Positions 37,251 to 45,624 of a stretch of 64,000 nt of DNA are shown here, in pieces (the first letter of the stretch is position 1; each line of letters starts with the position of its first letter). The stretch is taken from the NCBI RefSeq assembly GCF_025566965.1, contig NZ_JAOQJL010000010.1:1-64000 (forward strand), in the 5' to 3' direction. This stretch comes from Blautia_A ammoniilytica (GTDB taxonomy: Bacteria > Bacillota > Clostridia > Lachnospirales > Lachnospiraceae). The notes under the pieces were generated by a model. The model was not told the origin of the DNA, did no database searches, and worked only from the letters and a program-made list of their open reading frames with translations. A program made the position numbers and the translations under genes.

Positions 37251-38773
37251 GCCTCTTCCTCCTTATCCGGCTGATAACCTGCCATCAGAAGACCGATCTT
37301 CTCTGTGGTAAGCTCACCATTTTTGTAAATGCCCATGATCCTGCCCTTATACATAACTGCGATCCTGTCAGACAGTGCAAATATCTCAGACAGTTCTGTA
37401 GAAACAAGGATCACGGACTTGCCGCTGTTTTTCTCTCCCAGAATAGTTTTATGTACATAATTGATGGCGCCCAGATCAAGGCCTCTGGTTGGCTGGTCAA
37501 AGATCACCAGGCTTTTCCCCATATCTGCTTCTCTGGCCACAACTACCTTCTGCTGATTACCGCCGGAAAGACTGCCTACAGTTACATTGCAGTCAGGAGC
37601 CTTAATCTTGTATTCTTTGATCTGACGTTCTGTATACTGGCGCAGTTTTTTCCAGTTAATGATCCCATGGCTTACCCAGTTTTTCAGATAACTGGCTTTC
37701 AGAAGCATATTCTCTGCCAGGGACATCTCCGCCACCATACCGTAACGGTAACGGTCTGATGCTGTATATCCCATCCCCATGGTGATCCTGTCCTTAACGC
37801 TGGTGGCTGTAATGTCCCTGCCGTCCAGAAGGATCTTACCTTGGGTAGGGGTCTCTGCGCCATAAAGTGCTTCACACAGCTCCTGCTGCCCATTATCGGA
37901 AACACCGGCAATCCCAAGAATCTCTCCTTCATGGACTGTAAGGTTAATATGATCCAGCACTGGTGCACTATCCTTTTTCTGAATGGTCAGATCTTCCACG
38001 ATCAGCCGTTTCTTTTTCTTTTCCAGATCATCTCCTCCCGGTGCCTGCAAGGTTTCCAGATCATGACCGATCATCATATGTGCCAGTTCTTTTTCATTGG
38101 TATCTTCTCTTTTTACGGTTCCGCAGATCTTACCGTTTCGCATAACCACAATGGTGTCTGACACCTGCATGACTTCTTTCATCTTATGTGTGATAAAGAC
38201 AACAGAATTGCCTTTTGACACATAATTTTTCACAAAGGTCATCAATGTATCAATCTCCTGTGGAGTAAGAACTGCAGTAGGCTCATCCATGATCAGGATC
38301 CTTGCATTCAGATAAAGAGCTTTCAGGATCTCTACCTTCTGCTGGGTGCCTACTGAAAGATTCTTGATATATTCTCCGGCAGGCACATCAAACCCGTACT
38401 GCTTTGCCAGTGCCTCTATCTCCTTTTCTTTGGCCTTGATATCCACCCTGCCTTTGCAATTGCCAAGAATGATATTTTCTGTTACCGTATGTGCCGGCAC
38501 CAGTGAAAAATGCTGCTGGATCATGGAGATCCCCAGTGCCATTGCTTCTTTGGGGGATGCTATTTTGCGTTCCTTTCCATCGATCCATATCTCACCGGAG
38601 GTAGCATGATAAAGGCCGTAGAGGATTTTCATGATCGTACTTTTACCTGCCCCGTTCTCCCCAAGAAGAGCCACCACTTCTCCTTTATGGACTGTAATGG
38701 AAACGTCATCATTTGCCAGTACCTTGGCAAACCGTTTCGTTATGTGTTTTAACTCAATAACCGCTTCACTCAT
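37247..38773 (-). CDS. BMP-family ABC transporter ATP-binding protein (double ATPase)
   Basis: A 508-residue protein with two ABC ATPase domains in one chain. The first has GENGAGKST (Walker A) and ILIMDEPTAVL; the second has GVSDNGQQELCEAL, a degenerate Walker A, then LSGGNQQKVVVARE and LVIFDQPTRGLD. This is the sugar/nucleoside importer type (NupO/YufO-like). The ATG at 38773 has AGGAGG six bases upstream. A longer frame exists upstream but is made by the repeat at 38786-38870. It lies 242 bases after the bmp gene. Confidence 0.94.
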   Translation of the reverse strand: MSEAVIELKHITKRFAKVLANDDVSITVHKGEVVALLGENGAGKSTIMKILYGLYHATSGEIWIDGKERKIASPKEAMALGISMIQQHFSLVPAHTVTENIILGNCKGRVDIKAKEKEIEALAKQYGFDVPAGEYIKNLSVGTQQKVEILKALYLNARILIMDEPTAVLTPQEIDTLMTFVKNYVSKGNSVVFITHKMKEVMQVSDTIVVMRNGKICGTVKREDTNEKELAHMMIGHDLETLQAPGGDDLEKKKKRLIVEDLTIQKKDSAPVLDHINLTVHEGEILGIAGVSDNGQQELCEALYGAETPTQGKILLDGRDITATSVKDRITMGMGYTASDRYRYGMVAEMSLAENMLLKASYLKNWVSHGIINWKKLRQYTERQIKEYKIKAPDCNVTVGSLSGGNQQKVVVAREADMGKSLVIFDQPTRGLDLGAINYVHKTILGEKNSGKSVILVSTELSEIFALSDRIAVMYKGRIMGIYKNGELTTEKIGLLMAGYQPDKEEEA

Positions 38774-38785
38774 ATCTGCCTCCTG

Positions 38786-38870
38786 TTCAAGAATGCCTCG
38801 GCATTCTTGCTGCGAGGTGCGCGTCATGCAATTGCATGACATACTTCTCCTGCGCACCTCTGCAATCCTG
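38786..38870 (-). repeat. Dispersed hairpin repeat, family 1, copy B
   Basis: An 85-bp element matching 23648-23732 at all but one or two bases. It lies immediately before the ribosome site of the ATP-binding gene, in the same orientation as copy A to its gene. The frame that runs through it encodes MSCNCMTRTSQQECRGIL in both copies, which is a shadow of the repeat and not a protein feature. Confidence 0.82.
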
Positions 38871-38915
38871 CCGGAGGCTATATCAGCTGGGGGATTGACT
38901 CCCAGCTGATGTACC

Positions 38916-38954
38916 AAAAGGGACTGCTGCACAATCCCACGCAACAGCCCCTTC
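38916..38954 (-). terminator. Hairpin in the bmp-ATPase gap, probable attenuator
   Basis: On the minus strand GGGGCTGTTGCG pairs with GTGCAGCAGTCCC, followed by TTTT. A partial terminator here would give more binding protein than transporter. A further hairpin TCAGCTGGG/CCCAGCTGA lies at 38883-38909. Confidence 0.5.
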
Positions 38955-38966
38955 GGAAGATCTTTT

Positions 38967-39005
38967 GTAACTGTTCCCGCAGGATACTACCTGCTGAATC
39001 ATTAC
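38967..39005. repeat. Dispersed repeat family 2, copy 2
   Basis: GTAAC at one end and ATTAC at the other enclose GCAGG-ATACTA-CCTGC, a small hairpin, and TGAATC. Related to 33520-33565. It begins 11 bases past the stop of the binding-protein gene. Confidence 0.6.
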
Positions 39006-39015
39006 GATCTTTTAC

Positions 39016-40011
39016 TTATTTCTCGGAAAAATACTGTGTGAAATCGATCTTTCCGTCTGTGATATCTTTGATTGCCTGATCAACAGCAGCTTTGCACTTA
39101 TCAGAGCATGCATCTGAATATTTCGCTTCAAATACGCCTTCAGCAACGCCAACTTCCTGTGCACCCTTCAGTTCACCCTTTGCAACACCCTGGATGATCC
39201 ACGGATATACATTTGCCCAGTTCATCGGAACAGAACCGTATACGCAGCTGCTCTCATCATTCTTATCTGCTGCAAAAGCAACAAACTTGCCTACTTTTTC
39301 TTCTGCTGCCTGAACAGCACCGGAAGCACCCTCATTAGAATAGCAGAATACGGTGTCAGCGCCATTGTCCATCATCTGTGCTGCCATGTCCTTTGTTGCG
39401 GAAACATCTGTCCAGCTGTTTACGAAAGAACGTGCAGTGGTAAAATCAAGGCCTCTCTCCTCACATACAGACTTGGCTGCTGCATCATAAGTATCCATCA
39501 GCTTCACCATAGGAGCATTGGACTCGCCGCCCATGACTGCAAAGTTTCCGTTCTCTGTAGCGTAGCCTGCCATAATACCTGCAAGATAAGATCCCTCATA
39601 CTCCTTGGGGAATACAGGAACCATATTGTCTGTATCACTGATCTGGCCGTTGATCACTGTATATATGGAGTCCGGATACTGTGGTGCAACTGCTGCACAA
39701 GCCTCGTCAAACTGGCTTCCTGCAGACAGGATCAGATCGTATCCTTTCTCACCATACTCAGTAAAGGTGGATTCAAACTCTTCTACCGGAACAGACTCTA
39801 CAACTTCGATGGATGTGCCCAGCTGTTCATCGCAGGCCTTTGCTCCTGCATTATTGCTGGCATTCCAGCTCTGGTCATCAATGCTTCCCGGAAGGATCAG
39901 TACGATCTTCATAGATGCGTAATCCGGCTCATCAGCCATAACCGGTACTGCCGGCACAGCAGCAACTGTCAGTGCTCCACATAATAATGCTGCAACGAAT
40001 GACTTCTTCAT
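39016..40011 (-). CDS. BMP-family ABC transporter substrate-binding protein
   Basis: A 331-residue exported binding protein (BMP/Med family), whose members carry nucleosides or related compounds. A signal peptide (about 1-26, ending in PVMA) is followed by MKIVLILPGSIDDQSWNASN and later DTVFCYSNEGASGAVQAAEE. Most Gram-positive members are lipoproteins, but I see no lipobox Cys here. The ATG at 40011 has GGAGG eight bases before it. It is the first gene of the transporter operon, with its own promoter at 40056-40084. Confidence 0.92.
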   Translation of the reverse strand: MKKSFVAALLCGALTVAAVPAVPVMADEPDYASMKIVLILPGSIDDQSWNASNNAGAKACDEQLGTSIEVVESVPVEEFESTFTEYGEKGYDLILSAGSQFDEACAAVAPQYPDSIYTVINGQISDTDNMVPVFPKEYEGSYLAGIMAGYATENGNFAVMGGESNAPMVKLMDTYDAAAKSVCEERGLDFTTARSFVNSWTDVSATKDMAAQMMDNGADTVFCYSNEGASGAVQAAEEKVGKFVAFAADKNDESSCVYGSVPMNWANVYPWIIQGVAKGELKGAQEVGVAEGVFEAKYSDACSDKCKAAVDQAIKDITDGKIDFTQYFSEK

Positions 40012-40055
40012 GTTAAATTCCTCCTTTTTCTGACTGTTGTTCATTTGTTAGCTTC

Positions 40056-40084
40056 AGTATAGCACATTCAAACTGTGAATACAA
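40056..40084 (-). promoter_or_regulatory. Promoter of the BMP transporter operon
   Basis: On the minus strand TTGTAT (40084-40079) and TATACT (40061-40056) with a 17-base spacer, about 45 bases before the gene start. A good vegetative promoter. Confidence 0.6.
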
Positions 40085-40219
40085 TGTTATTTATGTAAAA
40101 TAAATAATTTTTTTTTGGTTTATACAATTTTTTTCAGCATTTTACCAGGCATGTTTGATTTCTACATGTCTTTTGTTGTTAAATCGTATAATTTTCTCAA
40201 ATAAAAAGCGTCTTCTAAA

Positions 40220-40258
40220 GAAAAAAAAGGAACAAGCCCTCTGTGGACTCGCTCCTTT
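40220..40258 (-). terminator. Terminator after dapB
   Basis: On the minus strand AAAGGAGCGAGTCC pairs imperfectly with GGCTTGTTCCTTT, followed by a long T-run with one C. It lies about 60 bases past the dapB stop. Confidence 0.7.
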
Positions 40259-40314
40259 GCTATCTTCCTGCACATTATAGCAGGTTTGTTTAGGATTGTA
40301 AATCCTATTTTGAA

Positions 40315-41070
40315 TTATCCGATCACATCACTCATATCATACTTCCCAGCCGGCTTGCTTGCAAGGAATTTGGCTGCTTCTACAGCACCCTTACCGAATA
40401 CAGCCTTGGAATATGCAGTGTGCTTAAACTCGATCACTTCGTCCGGTCCTGCAAAGATCACTTCATGATCTCCTACAATGGTACCGCCGCGTACAGCGGA
40501 GATGCCGATCTCCTTTGGATCCCTTAACTCTCTGCGCTGGCTGCGGTCGTATACATAATGATACTCTCCGTCCATGGCCTCATTCAGACTGTCCGCAAGA
40601 GCAAGAGCAGTACCACTGGGCGCATCAAGCTTCAGATTGTGATGCCTCTCTACGATCTCCATATCAAAACCTGCAGTTGCAAGGATCTTAGCTGCATCCT
40701 GGATCAGCTTCAGCAGGGTATTGATCCCAAGAGACATGTTGGCAGAACGAAGAACCGGGATCCTGCCCGATGTTTCTTCCACCTTTGCAAGCTGTGCTTC
40801 ACTAAGGCCTGTGGTGCAAAGTACCAGTGGCAGACTGCGGCGTACACAGTAGTCCATCAGCTGATCTGCTGCCTTTGGAGAGGAGAAATCGATCAATACA
40901 TCCGCCGGTGTATCACATGCTTCCATATCTGTAAAAACCGGATAACTGTTATTCCCATTATCTGCAATATCAATGCCTGCAACGATCTGTGCATTAGGAT
41001 CCTTCTCTACTAAAGAGGAAATTACCTGTCCCATATGTCCATTGCAGCCATGCATAATAATCTTTACCAT
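40315..41070 (-). CDS. dapB: 4-hydroxy-tetrahydrodipicolinate reductase
   Basis: A 251-residue NAD(P)H reductase in the lysine/meso-DAP pathway. GCNGHMGQV at the N-terminus is the nucleotide-binding loop, and ERHHNLKLDAPSGTA (about 150-165) carries the catalytic His and Lys. It begins 18 bases after dapA with AAAGGG upstream, forming a dapA-dapB operon. Confidence 0.96.
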   Translation of the reverse strand: MVKIIMHGCNGHMGQVISSLVEKDPNAQIVAGIDIADNGNNSYPVFTDMEACDTPADVLIDFSSPKAADQLMDYCVRRSLPLVLCTTGLSEAQLAKVEETSGRIPVLRSANMSLGINTLLKLIQDAAKILATAGFDMEIVERHHNLKLDAPSGTALALADSLNEAMDGEYHYVYDRSQRRELRDPKEIGISAVRGGTIVGDHEVIFAGPDEVIEFKHTAYSKAVFGKGAVEAAKFLASKPAGKYDMSDVIG

Positions 41071-41088
41071 CTGTAATCCCTTTCTGTC

Positions 41089-41982
41089 TTATGCAAGCTT
41101 AATCCCAAAATCCTTCATTGCTTTTGCAAGACGTGCCTCATTTTCAGGCTCCATTTCGCATAATGGCATACGAGTAGGTCCTACCTGCATGCCCATAAGA
41201 TTCAGTGCTGTCTTGACAGGGATAGGATTCACCTCACAGAACAGCGCATTGATCAGCGGTATAGCATCCAACTGGATCTTAGCAGCTCCTTTTACATCTC
41301 CTTCAAGGAACTTAGCAACCATATCATGAGTCTGCCTTGGTGCTACATTGGATAACACAGAGATCACACCCACTCCGCCAAGTGAAAGGATCGGAAGTAC
41401 CTGGTCATCATTGCCTGAATAAAGGTCAATACATCCATCTGCCATTGACATCATCTTGGCAATCTGGGACAGATCTCCGCTGGCAGCCTTGATACCAACA
41501 ATATTCTTAACATTCTTTGCAAGAGAAACAACAGTAGCCGGTGCAAGATTACATCCTGTACGGCTTGGTACATTATAAAGAATGATCGGTGTATCCGGCA
41601 CTTCATTGGCAATGGCTGTATAATGCCTGATCAGCCCTTTCTGTGTAGCCTTATTGTAATAAGGTGTTACAAGCAGAAGTCCGTCAGCTCCATAGGAAGC
41701 AGCCTCCTTGGACAGCATAATGGCAGTCTCTGTACAGTTGGAACCAGTACCTGCGATCACCGGAATACGTCCTGCCACTTTGTCGATAGCAAACTTGATG
41801 GTCTTTAAGTGCTCTCCATGTGTCATGGTGGAAGACTCACCTGTTGTCCCACAGATGATCACTGCATCTGTGCCGCCTGCGATCTGCTGTTCTAAAAGTT
41901 CTTCCAGCTTATCATAGTTTACCTTTCCATCCTCATACATTGGAGTTACAATTGCAACACCAGCACCCTTAAAAATTGCCAT
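41089..41982 (-). CDS. dapA: 4-hydroxy-tetrahydrodipicolinate synthase
   Basis: A 297-residue TIM-barrel aldolase that condenses pyruvate and aspartate semialdehyde. GTTGESSTMTHGEH (about 43-56), NVPSRTGCN (about 136) and the Schiff-base Lys in VGIKAASGD are present. AAGGAGGA precedes the ATG. First gene of dapA-dapB; it supplies the step after aspartate kinase. Confidence 0.97.
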   Translation of the reverse strand: MAIFKGAGVAIVTPMYEDGKVNYDKLEELLEQQIAGGTDAVIICGTTGESSTMTHGEHLKTIKFAIDKVAGRIPVIAGTGSNCTETAIMLSKEAASYGADGLLLVTPYYNKATQKGLIRHYTAIANEVPDTPIILYNVPSRTGCNLAPATVVSLAKNVKNIVGIKAASGDLSQIAKMMSMADGCIDLYSGNDDQVLPILSLGGVGVISVLSNVAPRQTHDMVAKFLEGDVKGAAKIQLDAIPLINALFCEVNPIPVKTALNLMGMQVGPTRMPLCEMEPENEARLAKAMKDFGIKLA

Positions 41983-42016
41983 TAATCTTCCTCCTTATCT
42001 TCTTTGTATAAACTAT

Positions 42017-42137
42017 GAGAAACACGCTCCGCGAGTTTCTCAAGTTATCGCGGCAGTCGCCAAGGTCTCGTGCAAGCACGGACTTTGGCTCGTTGCTCGC
42101 GTAAATCAGGGAATCCTGCATTCATGCAGCTCTTCCC
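42017..42137. repeat. Cluster of three hairpins between cobA-type gene and dapA
   Basis: Hairpin 1 (42017-42041) has GAGAAAC/GTTTCTC arms. Hairpin 2 (42059-42089) pairs GCCAAGGTC with GACTTTGGC and TCGTGC with GCACG. Hairpin 3 (42109-42137) has GGGAA..CTGCAT/ATGCAG..TTCCC arms. The dense symmetry suggests a REP-like repeat or structured leader. No second copy is in the window. Confidence 0.55.
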
Positions 42138-42141
42138 TCCG

Positions 42142-42633
42142 TCAGATCATTTCTGTTGTCAGAGTGGTTACACTGTCCACATAGGGTCTTAATGAATCCG
42201 GCATCATCCTTCCGGTCAGCACTACATGCATAGATTCATTCTTCAGTTTGAGAATGTCTGTGATCATATCCAATGTAGCGATTCCATTGTCCAGAAGCCC
42301 CAGGATCTCATCCAGTACAAGGAAATCACATTCCTGGGTGGCAACTACCTTCCTGGAGAAATTCAGTCCATTCAGAATATTGCGTTTCTCCTCTGACTTC
42401 TCCTGTTCTGTCAGCTCCTCATAGCAGGTTTCCATTTTCTCGAAGCGAAAAATCTTAATATCCAGTTCATCCAGTTCTTCCAGAAAATCCAGTTCCCGGC
42501 GTTCATTTCCCTTCAGGAACTGTATGATGATCACACTTTTGCCCTGAGTGGATGCCCGCAGGCTCTGTCCCATTGCCAGAGTAGTCTTTCCCCGGCCACT
42601 TCCACAGTAAACCTCTGTTAATTCTCTTTCCAT
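42142..42633 (-). CDS. Corrinoid adenosyltransferase-like P-loop protein (CobA/BtuR type)
   Basis: A 163-residue protein of the CobO/CobA/BtuR ATPase family, which makes adenosylcobalamin by moving adenosyl from ATP to cobalt. The P-loop GSGRGKTT (12-19) and Walker B FLVLDEILGLLDN (about 104-116) are present. C-terminal phrase VVLTGRMMPDSL fits the family. It is a little short for the family and has no cobalamin genes beside it, so a related NTPase role is possible. Confidence 0.75.
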   Translation of the reverse strand: MERELTEVYCGSGRGKTTLAMGQSLRASTQGKSVIIIQFLKGNERRELDFLEELDELDIKIFRFEKMETCYEELTEQEKSEEKRNILNGLNFSRKVVATQECDFLVLDEILGLLDNGIATLDMITDILKLKNESMHVVLTGRMMPDSLRPYVDSVTTLTTEMI

Positions 42634-42821
42634 AATATTTCCTCTCGACGCTGCGTCCAGCTGGATTTCCCTGTCAGAAAAAGCTGCCGGTCAGTGACAT
42701 TTTGCTGCTGTAAAATACAGGCGCAAACTACGCCATTTTCAAATAATATCCTTATATTACCTCAGTTTCGCCAGAATTGCAAGCCCAGCATGACCGATGA
42801 TCATTTTACTTAGGCAGCATA

Positions 42822-43448
42822 TCATTCTATGTACTCTAGCTTGCTTACAGATATTTCATAGGCAGTCCGCTTTTCTGTTTCGTTTTCCCCGATGCGCTTC
42901 ATATATTCCCTGCTCTGTATCCTGCCCCAGATCAGTACATGACCGCCCACTTCAAAGGCAGAAGCGTATCTTGCATTTCTTCCCCAGCAAATACAGGGGA
43001 TATAATCTGATTTACCATAAGGTCTGTTTACAGCCAGTAAAATATCTGCAATTTCCCTTCCAAGAGGGGTTTTTCTATAAACAGGCGGCTTACAGATATA
43101 GCCGTCCAGAAATATCTGATTGACCGGATCAGCCTCATCATCTTCCTCCACAAATCTCAGTTCTCTTACAAAAACAGACAATACCAGCCGATTATGTTTT
43201 TCTTCGTGTCGGTTATAGGACCGGAACTGTCCATGGATCTCTATGTATTCCCCCACATAGTCCTGGGTTACATCCACCAGTCTTTCCGAAATCATTACCG
43301 GAATCCTGTCCTCTGAATTACTCAATCTTTTCACTAGCAGCTCCATGGTATAAAAACCTTCTCCGAAAACCTGGTGACTGAAGGTAAAACCTGTTGCGAT
43401 CTTCCCAATGATCCACACCTGATTGTTTTCAATAATTTTATCTGCCAT
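42822..43448 (-). CDS. SSB-like protein with two OB-fold halves
   Basis: A 208-residue protein related to single-stranded DNA-binding proteins. The first half begins NNQVWIIGKIATGFTFSHQV; the second begins NQIFLDGYICKPPVYRKTPLGREIADILLAVNR, which is the SSB signature. The conserved second-half phrase DYIPCICWGRNA also fits. Canonical SSB is one OB domain with an acidic tail. Here there are two halves and no DDDIPF-like tail, so it is a divergent SSB-family protein. AAGGAGAG precedes the ATG. Confidence 0.75.
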   Translation of the reverse strand: MADKIIENNQVWIIGKIATGFTFSHQVFGEGFYTMELLVKRLSNSEDRIPVMISERLVDVTQDYVGEYIEIHGQFRSYNRHEEKHNRLVLSVFVRELRFVEEDDEADPVNQIFLDGYICKPPVYRKTPLGREIADILLAVNRPYGKSDYIPCICWGRNARYASAFEVGGHVLIWGRIQSREYMKRIGENETEKRTAYEISVSKLEYIE

Positions 43449-43574
43449 AATGTAGCTCTCCTTCCCTTCACTTTGCGTGTTGCTGCCCTCTTGGGCGGGT
43501 CTATATTATGTATGTAGATAAGATCTTTTTTAGAACCAAAAAATCAGGAAAATCAAAAAAATCATTCCAACACC

Positions 43575-43602
43575 TTGTAATCTGCGAAAAATGTGGTAAA
43601 CT
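43575..43602 (+). promoter_or_regulatory. Probable typA promoter
   Basis: TTGTAA (43575-43580) and TAAACT (43597-43602) are spaced 16 bases, with TGG before the -10 giving an extended -10. It lies about 70 bases before the typA start. Confidence 0.45.
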
Positions 43603-43673
43603 GAAAAATCGGACAACTTATGAGAATGAAACACATTAATATAGAAAGAATAGAAAGAAAGGAATTCGATTTT

Positions 43674-45506
43674 ATGAAGACCAAACGCGAAGATGTACGC
43701 AATGTAGCCATTATTGCCCACGTTGACCATGGGAAAACCACACTTGTGGACCAGCTTTTGAAACAAAGCGGCGTTTTCCGTGCAAATCAGGAAGTTCAGG
43801 AGCGTGTCATGGACTCCAATGATATTGAAAGAGAACGTGGTATCACTATCCTCTCTAAGAATACTGCTGTTCATTACAAAGGTGTTAAGATTAATATCAT
43901 TGACACACCTGGACATGCTGATTTCGGAGGTGAAGTAGAACGTGTGCTTAAGATGGTAGACGGCGTCATCCTCCTGGTTGATGCCTTTGAGGGTGCTATG
44001 CCCCAGACCAAATTTGTTTTAAGAAAAGCTCTGGAACTGGATCTGCACGTGATCGTCTGCATCAACAAGATCGACAGACCAGAAGCAAGACCGGATGAAG
44101 TTGTTGATGAGGTACTGGAACTGCTCATGGATCTGGGTGCTTCTGATGAGCAGTTGGACTGCCCGTTCCTTTATGCTTCAGCCAAGACAGGTCATGCAGT
44201 TTTGGATCTGAAGGACACACCGGAAAACATGGAGCCTTTATTTGAAGCTATTCTGAAATACATCCCTGCACCGGAAGGTGATCCGGATGCAGACACCCAG
44301 GTACTGATCAGCACTATTGACTACAATGAATATGTAGGCCGTATCGGCGTAGGTAAGGTTGAAAATGGCTCCATCGCCGTAAATCAGGAGCTTACTCTTT
44401 TGAACCACCATGATCCTGACAAGCGCCAGAAGGTAAAAATCAGCAAGCTGTATGAATTTGACGGTCTGAATAAGGTGGAAGTAAAAGAAGCTTCCATTGG
44501 TTCTATTGTTGCTATCTCCGGTATTGCACAGATTCATATCGGTGATACCCTGTGCGGTGGTGAGAATCCGGAAGCAATCCCCTTCCAGAAGATTTCTGAG
44601 CCTACCATTGCCATGAATTTCCTGGTAAATGACAGTCCTTTAGCCGGACAGGAAGGAAAATATATTACTTCCAGACATCTTCGTGACCGCCTTTACAAAG
44701 AGCTGAATACAGATGTGAGCCTGCGTGTAGAGGATACTGAAACCACAGAGTGTTTCAAGGTTTCCGGCCGTGGTGAGCTTCACCTTTCTGTACTGATCGA
44801 GAATATGCGTCGTGAAGGTTTTGAGTTTGCAGTGAGCAAGCCGGAGGTTCTGTATCACTATGATGAGCGCGGCAAGAAATTGGAGCCAATGGAGATCGCA
44901 TATGTAGATGTTCCTGAGGAGTTTTCCGGAACTGTGATCCAGAAGTTAAGCGAGCGTAAAGGAGAACTGCAGGGCATGAGTACTGCCAGTGATGGCTCTG
45001 TCCGTCTTGAGTTCCATATCCCTTCCAGAGGTATGATCGGCTTCCGTGGTGATTTCCTCACATCTACCAAGGGAACCGGTGTGATCAATACGGAGTTTGA
45101 TGGTTATGCGCCTTACAAGGGAGATTTCCCATACAGAAAACAGGGTTCCCTGATCGCATTTGAAGCTGGAGAATCTGTGACTTACGGTCTTTTCGCTGCC
45201 CAGGAGCGTGGTACCTTATTTATCGGACCTGGCCAGAAGGTTTACAGCGGTATGGTCATCGGACAAAATGGTAAGGCAGAGGATATTGAACTGAATGTAT
45301 GTAAGACAAAGCATCTTACCAACACACGTTCCTCTTCCGCTGACGAAGCATTAAAGCTGACTCCACCTAAGATACTCAGTCTGGAGCAGGCAATTGAATT
45401 TATTGATACGGATGAGCTTCTGGAGGTAACACCAAAAAGCCTTCGTATCCGCAAAAGGATCCTTGATGCAAGGGATCGTAAAAGAGCTGCCTTTAAGAAA
45501 AACTGA
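43674..45506 (+). CDS. typA: Translational GTPase TypA/BipA
   Basis: A 610-residue ribosome-binding GTPase linked to stress and cold growth. AHVDHGKTTLVDQLL (G1), RGITI (G2), DTPGHADF (G3) and NKID (G4) lie in the N-terminal domain. EF-G-like domains follow and the C-terminus is the TypA-specific domain. The ATG at 43674 is preferred over upstream ATG at 43620, as GAAAGGAA lies just before it and family starts with KREDVRNVAIIAHVDHG. It is alone on the plus strand. Confidence 0.97.
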   Translation: MKTKREDVRNVAIIAHVDHGKTTLVDQLLKQSGVFRANQEVQERVMDSNDIERERGITILSKNTAVHYKGVKINIIDTPGHADFGGEVERVLKMVDGVILLVDAFEGAMPQTKFVLRKALELDLHVIVCINKIDRPEARPDEVVDEVLELLMDLGASDEQLDCPFLYASAKTGHAVLDLKDTPENMEPLFEAILKYIPAPEGDPDADTQVLISTIDYNEYVGRIGVGKVENGSIAVNQELTLLNHHDPDKRQKVKISKLYEFDGLNKVEVKEASIGSIVAISGIAQIHIGDTLCGGENPEAIPFQKISEPTIAMNFLVNDSPLAGQEGKYITSRHLRDRLYKELNTDVSLRVEDTETTECFKVSGRGELHLSVLIENMRREGFEFAVSKPEVLYHYDERGKKLEPMEIAYVDVPEEFSGTVIQKLSERKGELQGMSTASDGSVRLEFHIPSRGMIGFRGDFLTSTKGTGVINTEFDGYAPYKGDFPYRKQGSLIAFEAGESVTYGLFAAQERGTLFIGPGQKVYSGMVIGQNGKAEDIELNVCKTKHLTNTRSSSADEALKLTPPKILSLEQAIEFIDTDELLEVTPKSLRIRKRILDARDRKRAAFKKN

Positions 45507-45527
45507 TTTTACATCCCCAAGGCCTGC

Positions 45528-45565
45528 CGCGCACCTCGCAACAAGAATGCCGAGGCATTCTTGAA
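45528..45565 (+). repeat. Dispersed hairpin repeat, family 1, truncated copy C
   Basis: A 38-bp partial copy in the opposite orientation to copies A and B, keeping GCGCACCTCG and the CAAGAATGC-CGAG-GCATTCTTG hairpin. It lies 22 bases past the typA stop. The part holding the internal GCAATTGC palindrome is missing. Confidence 0.75.
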
Positions 45566-45568
45566 TAT

Positions 45569-45622
45569 AAAATACCCTGTGCTTTCCGCATGATCTTTCA
45601 CGGAAGGTACAGGGTATTTTTT
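45569..45622. terminator. Bidirectional terminator between typA and the MATE gene
   Basis: AAATACCCTGT..TTCCG pairs with CGGAA..ACAGGGTATTT, giving a stem of about 18 bp with T-runs on either side. It separates converging genes. Confidence 0.85.
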
Positions 45623-45624
45623 AC

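Noticed and set aside
37247..38944. A longer start for the ABC ATPase with an extra 57 residues
   Set aside because: The extra residues are encoded by the family 1 repeat and 5' sequence. AGGAGG lies before the ATG at 38773.
40286..40468. Short plus-strand frame at the dapB end
   Set aside because: It is a shadow of dapB with no start signal.
41983..42141. Lysine riboswitch before dapA
   Set aside because: The gap shows strong hairpins but not the arrangement I know for the lysine riboswitch, and it is too short for the usual aptamer plus terminator.
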